Both the position numbers and the translations under genes were made by a program. Shown piece after piece: positions 39,448-48,400 of a stretch of 64,000 nucleotides of DNA (position 1 is its first letter; each line of letters starts with the position of its first letter). Under the pieces are notes generated by a model, which saw only the letters and a program-made list of their open reading frames with translations, was not told where the DNA came from and ran no database searches. This DNA comes from Diabrotica undecimpunctata (taxonomy: Eukaryota; Arthropoda; Insecta; Coleoptera; Chrysomelidae). The DNA is taken from positions 28,669,644-28,733,643 of the forward strand of contig NC_092806.1 in NCBI RefSeq assembly GCF_040954645.1, given 5' to 3'.

Positions 39448-42400
39448 TGCTACTGCGATGTTTTAAGTTTTGATCTCTCTAGCTTTTGGCGACCGTAAGG
39501 TTTTGGATCTCTAATTCTACTCACCTGTGGTAATATGGTTTTATGATCTGTCATGGTCGTTTTTTATTTAAAGGGTTTTGACCTTTAAAACACCGTACTT
39601 GGCAGTTGACGAGTTTAGCCGCCCATTTTGGATCATAAGGTCGCGGCATATTATTGTGCACGTATAGTTTCCGGAACGTAGCCCTTCCACTCGAGCAATC
39701 GGACTGCGCGTTCACATTTTCATACATAGAACGTTTAAGTTTGGTTCGGTGAAGATATGATATCGCTTTTCTCGACAAAAATTATGTGCAATTGCTCTTC
39801 TACTTAACGATGAGGAATGAAAAACTGTGTTAAAAAGAAGGTTTGAAGTACATTCAATGCTAAGAGAAAGGAAGAAGGAAGGTGACTACTGGACTTTATA
39901 CAGAGAATTAATTGATGACGATGAAAAATATTATGGATATTTTAGAATGAATAATATTTAGTTTAAATATGTTTTAAATTTAATTACACCTTCAGTTAAA
40001 AAACAAAATACTACATTTAACGAAGCCATACATATCAAAGCAAAAAGTATTTTTTAAAAAGAAGAGGTATCAATTCCGTACAAAAGTCCTAATTGTTTAT
40101 CACTTCCGTGATTAATTGTCACAAAGCAATAAAAACACATGCATAAATGACAAAATAGCCTCGAAAATTATTTTTTTAAATATTCTGTATCAAAATCAAA
40201 CAGATACCTAAATAAACAACGGAGGGAAAACGACGGATATCTAATTCACATTATCGTTACCAACCGGTTACGACTCGTTACGTAGCCGTCGGCATCAGTA
40301 AAATATTGTTTTCGAATATACTGAACGGAAACGTTAAGTGTCCGAAACGCTACGTTCCGGACAGTGTGAGTTGTTCATATTTAAAACCATTTAAATTATA
40401 TTTTTCGGAAACTAAACGCTATGTGCTGGAAACGCAACGTGCACGATAATATGCCACGACCTTTACTGTTTACAGCCGCTTACTATAAGTTAGACTATGT
40501 TTGCTATTTTTGGTTTAAGCGTGTATTTTATTTTCACGGTATTTATACTAATAGGCATTTCCCTATACGCCACTTGGGGTCCAAGTTTGACCTGCACAAG
40601 TAAAAAAAGAAAAGTGTTTATTATGCAAAAACATTTTGATTACATTATAACACTTTTACCACTTATTTGTACTTCGTCTTCTGTTTTTGCTTTATATTTT
40701 TACCTTTTTATTTTATACTTAATATTCTTTATTTTTATTAGGTTGGAGAAACATGGCCCTCAGCAGATGATAAATGCAAGAGCTACAAATGTAATGAAAA
40801 AGGAGAACAAGAACTTGTCCTTCAAGAATCCGTCCAGTTCTGCAAGACTAAATGTGCAAAGGTAAATATTTTTACTCTTACACTTATTGTTAAATCTGAA
40901 CCATACCTACTTTATGTAGCTAAATTTATGGTTTGGTAGTATGGGCAAAGAATATAGACACATATGCGTCTGTATTCTTTGGTATGGGCCTTTTCATTAT
41001 GGAACGAGTGCATGCGCAGCCGCCATGTTGAAACAATAGTTTTGTACTGTTTTGATCAACATGTTAGGCATCATTACTTGTTTACTATACAAATAATCTA
41101 TAATTTTTTTATTCTAATTAATAATGTTAATCGATTTTCATTTCTTGTCGAAATATATTAACAATATTATGATAGTGTTTAATCAATAAAATATATTATT
41201 TAATAATTTAAGGCTAACACTGATAAATGTATGTACTGAATAATAGTAGTGAGCATGGGGCCATTCACTTAACAAGGATATCTAATTTTATTTAGACAAA
41301 TAGGAAAAATAAGATGTAAAATATAAAATTATACATTTTATTCCAAGTACTTTCACTACACTGATGTGCTTGTTGATTACACAAAGGTCTTCGATAAAGT
41401 CAAATGGCAGCAATTATGGTTCATACTAGCTGAAATGGGAACACCCCACCACTTAATTCTACTAATTAGAAATCTATATGAAAATAATAAGTGCACAGTA
41501 AAAATAAACAACACCCATTCCGATCATTTCAGAATAAAGGCAGGTATCAGGCAGGGATGCATAATCTCGCCAACTCTGTTTAATATCTACAGCGAACACA
41601 TTATGCGAAAGGTACTAGACGGATGGAAGGGCGGAATATCAGTAGGCGGTCAAAAAATCAATAACTTGAGATATGCAGATGACACTTTAATAATCGCGGC
41701 AAAACAAGAAGAAATGGAAAAAAAGCAAAATATATGGACTACAGCTAAATAGGAGTAAGACAAAGACATGATAGTAGACAGAGCTCGGAATAATCTTCAA
41801 CACATTAAAGAAATTGGGGGCTTTGAAGTAGTAAATAGTTTCATATACCTGGTGTCCCTAATAACAAATGACGGAGGGTGTGACAGAGAGATACGTAAAA
41901 GGTTGACTATTGCTAGAACAGCTATGATGAAACTAGTAGCAATTTGGAAAAATTCTAGCATAACAATACACACAAAACTAAGGCTGGTAAGGGCGCTCAT
42001 TTTTCCCATAGCGACATATGCATCGTGGACGTGGACCTTAAAGAAAGCGGATAAAAATAAACTGGACGCTTTTGAAATGTGGGTATACCGCCGCATGTTG
42101 AGAATATCCTAGATTGATCATCGCATTAACGTATCGATATTAGAACAACTTAAAGTAAAGGATAGATTGCTTAAACAACTACAACAGAGATATTTGCAGT
42201 ATTTTGGATACATTGCTAGAAGAACAGGCACGATGGAAAAACTGATGGTCAAGGGTAGAGTTGAAGGAAAGAGACCTAGGGGAAGATCTCCAAGCCGTTG
42301 GGTAGATCAAACAAAAATACTGATTAACCAAGGGTTACATGAAGCCGAACAACTAGCCCAGGACAGAGAAGGATAGAGAGAAATCGTGCAAAAACTGTAA

Positions 42401-45400
42401 AAGCCTGATGGTGTCACCAAATCCCAAAAGGGATTACGACTAAGGAGAAGGAGGACTTTCACTACAAGTAAAATAAAAAAAAACTTAAACCTAATGTTTT
42501 AACGAATAAAAAAATATTAAGAACAACGTACACTGAGTGTCATTTGCGAGAAGTCTGGGGTAATACCGCTCAGTTGCCTTTTTATGATATATATGCATTG
42601 GTATTCTTAAGAAAAGTCCCAAATATACACTTTTACTTTTTTGCAGCCACTACACTCTTAATGAATCCATCTAGCGCAAATTCTGCGCCTAAACCATATC
42701 TCATCATCTTTACCAAATTCATTGAAGTTTATGCAGTATTCATTTGGTTTGTCAAGTTCGTCATCATCGCAGAGTTCATTTTCATCTACACTTTCATCAA
42801 AAGATGAAGACGCTTGCTTTCACATCTCTTTTCGATTTCTTTATTGGTGGAGATTGTTTCGAAATTTTACTTACACTCTACTTTTAAAGGGTGTTCGAGT
42901 CAGAATCTGTGAATGTTGTTTCCGTCTTAAAGTTTTTTTTGGGTATTTGATGGTCCGGGTATTGGTATTACTTCTGTAAATGATATGTTTGATTCTGGAG
43001 ATACATTTATTTGGATTACTGTCTGTAAACCAAAGCTTGGACTTAAAGATCTTTGATTTCTTTCTTGCATTGCTCAATTTACTTTCAGAATCTACGAATC
43101 TTTTAAAGTATCAGACGCCAGAAAGTCTTCGTCACTGAACACTTTTGGATTAACAGGACATATACCAGTCACCTCGAATCCTTCAACTGCGTTCTCTACT
43201 GTAGCGATACCATGTTAATCAATGATGCTAAGTCCTATGGTGTAATATTTTGTAAAGATGTCCATTTCTCTACCATGCTATTTTTAATTAGCCAAAAACT
43301 GTTAAATCCAGTGGCTGCATCTTGTGGGACGTATGTGGTGGTAATGAAAGCATGTGTATTCCATTGTTTTTGCAGAATTAATAACTATTAAGGGAAGTAT
43401 TAACAATCGATGCATGACTTATGCGACGTAGTTATGAAGTGTTGAAGCCATTCAAGAAATAAATGTTCAGTGACCCAACCTGACTTACTGCATCAATAGA
43501 TAGACTCAGGAAGGCCTCTTCGTTCTAATAATGGCATCATACGCTGTCTGAAATATATAAACATTGGTGGAATAAAGACTCGAGAGGCACTAACTGCGCA
43601 GCACACAATGTGGTTTTTACCTCGCTCCCAACTACTTGCAACATCAACTTGTTTTTGTCATTTTGTGCCAGAATATTGCAAGGATTTTGGACCGTAGTTA
43701 AATATTCTCGAAGAACTAAATTTATACTGCTCCATTAAGACTTTGAGGTTGGAGAAAAATAGCTGAACTTCATACCTATTGAATGCCTTCACTTGTTGGT
43801 TCTGGTTTCCTTAAACTTAAACTAGGTTTTCTTCTAAGGAAACTATACATCCAGTCTACACCAGCAAATTGAGTTAGCATATTAAATATATGCTTAGTTT
43901 TTTGCGTATTCATATATCACATGCCTTTTTGGGATATCCCATAAAATTGTTTTGACAAAATTAAAACTTGGTTTGCAATTTTCGTTTCTTCATGTTTTGT
44001 AAATGTTGCAGAACGTTCTAATCTAGCGGGAATTCATAGGTCAGTTCGACTTTTATCTCTGACTGAACTATAAGAAACGCCATATCTCTTGCTAGCACTT
44101 CGAATACTTGTCCCATTTTGAATAGACTGCAAAGTACTTTCCATCACCTTAACTGACCGAGAAGAAATTTGCGTGGTCCTTTTTCTTTTACGGGGCATTT
44201 TAAAAGGAAAAAAAAATCCGTAAAATAGTTTCGAAACACAATTCTGATAACTGCCTTAATCTGAACCTTCTATAAATGCAAGGTATAACAGACGCTGATA
44301 AAGATGTTAATAGAGACATGGGGAATCTAAAATTTGCATTCCACGACATGTCTCCTCAGCTAAGCAGAAATCGTTAGCGAATTGGTTTCTTGTACTCATA
44401 CAGAGTAGATCCGAATAAAAATAAAATTAAAGACAGTCAAGATTTCCTTTCACGCAAAAATAGTCTATGTATCTGTTGATACGTATTTCGCTTTAAAATA
44501 AAGCTCATCAGAACAGTTATTCATAGGCTTTCATTTTTGCGTGAAAGGAAATCTTGACTGTCTTTAATTTTATTTTTAAAAAAAAAATATTGAAAACCAC
44601 ACAGATAACGATATTCAATTTAGGGTAACTACCCTCGCTATGGAGTAGTCCCGCTCATAGTGAGTGGCATTACCCCACTTTATTAACTAATGATCAATAG
44701 ACAATAGACTAGAACAGACATACTTAACAGTATGTCTGTTCTCTAAACTGAAAATATTTACGAAAATCTACATGAATATTGATTAATATACCTACGTCAA
44801 AATTATATTAGTAACTGTAAAAACACGGTACTTACCATTAAACACAAGTTAGCACAATCATAATGGAACAGACAAGCTAGCGTTGCCAAATCGTGTTTGT
44901 ATTATGATTTTCGTGGTAAATCGGTCTGAGTGGCACTACACACGTGAGTGTCATTCCCCCATGTTCCCCTATTAATACAAATAAAATATTATTTTGATAT
45001 AGGTACTCCATAACGACACCGTACAGATACAGATAATTATAATAATCGATCGAAACAATTTATTTGCTAATTGAGGCACTTTTTTGTTTATTTTCGTACT
45101 TTTTCGTATCTTTTTATCTTAATTATGTGTTCACGGTTACTTTATTGTTATTTATATTACTAACCTAACATGTTTGTTTACAACAGACAGTACGAAAAAA
45201 ATGGCCGTACAACTAATAAAAAAAATTGTGATGAAAAGGCTTATTCTGTAGTAGTTTTCGGTTGTAACTTCAATACAAGTCACACTTAATGCGTAATTGA
45301 TATATTTTTCACGTTTTTATGTTTCGTTTTAGGGTTGGGAATATAAACCATCTGAAACAAAATGCTGTGGTCAATGTGTTCAAGTATCGTGTGTCATTGA

Positions 45401-48400
45401 AAACGAAGTGTGGCTAGAAGGTCAAACCTGGAAATCAGACGATAATTGTACAACATTCAGTTGTGAAAAATTGGGAGACCAATATTCGATTGTTAGTCAG
45501 CAAGAATCTTGCCCACCGTTCGATAGTTCTTGCGATCCTAAAGACATCTATGTAAAGGGATGCTGTCAATACTGCAACACTACTGGAGAAGCACTAAGTA
45601 AGTATAAGAGAGATCAGAATTTACTATCTTTAATAAATTTGATTATTCATTCTTAAGATCAAAAAAATCTAAACTTCTGATACAGACTGCATTGGAATTA
45701 GAAAATATATATACGGTGAATTTAAACGATATGGCGCCAAAGAATCCCATACAGTTAGATGAACAAGAGAAGAGTACAGTGTTAATATTTATATGTTTAA
45801 AACTTTAAACAACACAAATTAATACGTTATGGAGATAAACTATCTAAGAATAAAATTATCTGGAAAAATTCAACTAGGAGAAGAGATTAAAGAACAAATA
45901 ACTAAACGAACAGTATAATATGGGTGTATAATCGGTACCAAAACAAAAAAAAAAACAAAATATAACCCGTAATGTCAGTAAAGGTATTAGACCGGTAATT
46001 TCGTACATTAAAGGTATAAAATAAAAATTATTTAAGTATATGGCTCCAACAAAGGACCATCCGGATGAGCAGATTGAAGAGTTCTAGATGATATCTCAAC
46101 GGCACTGAAAGAAACACCAACACACTACACGATTATATGCGGTGACTTTAACGCAAAGATCGGTCTAAATCAGGATGAACAGAAAACACTACTAAGTAAA
46201 TTTGGATCCAAAGGCAGAAACGAGCCTGGACAAACACTACTAGAATTTCTATTACAACTAAATCTATACCAGATTAATATTTTCTTCTCTAAAAAAGACC
46301 ACAGAAGATGGACGTGGAAAAGCCCAGATGGCAAGATCAGAAACGAGTCTACATAATCAGTAACAAAAAACAGATATTCAACGATATCACAGTCCTTAAT
46401 AGCTTTGCCACAGGCAGCGATCATAGAATGGTAAGAGCCAAACTAAAATTAGACTTAATAACAGAAAGATCCAAGATGATTAGGAAGAAAGCCAACCCGA
46501 TATGGAACGATCCAATTAATTTAAATGAATACCAAGACAATATTAATAAAATCCTACAACAAAATGAATGCATAAATAATGTAAATACCGTAGACAAAAA
46601 TATCGTAGAGGCTCAAGTAAAATGCTGCCCTAAAAGACGCCAAGATGAGAAAATAACCATTGAAACAAAGCAAATAATGGAAACTAGAAGAGAAATCAAA
46701 GAAAACGAAAGGATTGACGAAGAAAAACTACGAAAAATAAATAAAGAAGTATCAAAAGCTATACCGAAAGATTTAAGAAAATTTAAAAATGAAAAGGTAC
46801 ACTGAACTATAGAGGAGAATAAAAATCTGAAAGTCCTGAGAAGACGGCTAAACAATGGAAAATATGAAATACACAAACTAAAGAATAAAGAAAGGTGTCC
46901 CCACATCAAATAGAGAAGAACTACTACACATAGTTGAAGACTTCTATCAAGAACTATACACAAGTCAAAGAGAAGACGAAACGAACTTGGAAACCGCCGC
47001 ATCACGCAAAATCATCAACCAGGGTTCAGAGCTCATGCCAGAGATCACACTAAGCAAAATCCAAGATGCAATAAAAAAGATGAAAAATAACAAAGCACCA
47101 GAAGAACATGGAGTCGTAATAGAAGCTATAAATATGGGCGGACGTGCCCTTCTCAACCAAATAAAAATTTTGTATAACCTTTGTTTAACAGATTGTTGCA
47201 TACCGGAAACATGGAACAATGCAGTAACAATTTTACTGCACAAGAAAGGAAACAAGGCTCACCTAGAAAACTATAGACCAATCAGCTTATGGAACCAGAA
47301 GAAGAACCAGAAGAAGAACCAGAAGACTAGAAAAAAAGTTGGATTTCTGTCAAAACCGAGAACAAGCTGGCTACCGCTCAAAATTCGGAACAAACGATCA
47401 CCTACAAACAGTAAAAACGTTAATAGAAAATTCTATAGAATATAACAGATCAAAAATTCGATAGAATATAACAGATCACTGGTACTTATCTTCGTAGACT
47501 TTCACAAAGCCTTCGATAACGTGGAATTAGACAGCATTATAACTGCTCTGAACTGACTGTATACAAAACACTAATAAGACCAGTGCTAACATATGGTTCA
47601 GAAACTTGGACACTAACACAGAATGACCAAGAATTGCTCAAACGTTTTGAGCGAAAAATACTAAGACGAATATATGGAGGCATAAAAGAACAAGGTTTGT
47701 GGCGCAGGTGTTACAATTTTGAGTTGTATAGAAGATTTGGAGAACCTGACGTTGTAAAATTCATTAAGGTAGCACGCCTCAGATGGATAGGTCATGTAAT
47801 CAGACGAGAGGAAGATGCCATAGTCAGAAAAGTTTTTGACCGAAGAGGGCCAACGAAGAAGAGGAAGACCGAGACTTAGGTACCAAGACAACCTAGAAAA
47901 TGATTTGAAGTCTATCGGAATTGGAGCATGGAGAAGAGTTGCCAGAGACAGGGGCGAATGGAGGATTGTTCTGAAGAAGGCTTTGGCTCATAAAGATCTG
48001 TAACGCCACTGATGATGATGATGATGATGATAACTGCTCTGAACAATAGTAGAGTATACTACCGGCTTACAAAGTTATTACAAACATTGTACGAAAACGC
48101 CACAATGCGTGTAAAACTACATGAGAGAAACCACCAGAGAAATTCATATAAAGCGATGTGTGAGACATGGCGACACTCTCTCACCTAAATTATTTATAAC
48201 GGTCTTCGAATACGCCTTTAAAATGCTAAAGTGGGAAAATAGACGGGGAAATGCTCAATCATCTGCGTTGTGCGAAGATCTGCGTTCACAGAACCGTGAA
48301 GAGTAGCGAAAAATGGGAGAGACCTATGTCCAGCAGTGCACAGAAGAGGTTGCATGATGATGAATGTCGTACACTTCCAAAACTCAGCACAACATGAACA

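Larger units (their letters stand above)
37750..39545 (-). mobile_element. LINE endonuclease-domain relic (37750-38171 and 39457-39545), split by another LINE
   Basis: The minus strand gives [58 protein letters not shown] and [10 protein letters not shown], the apurinic-type endonuclease core of RTE-like LINEs. The frame is broken. It was already in the intron when the plus-strand LINE at 38172-39443 inserted into it. Confidence 0.6.

Noticed and set aside
42544..42979. Plus-strand hydrophobic/Ser-rich ORFs
   Set aside because: Antisense of the pogo-like transposase acidic tail.
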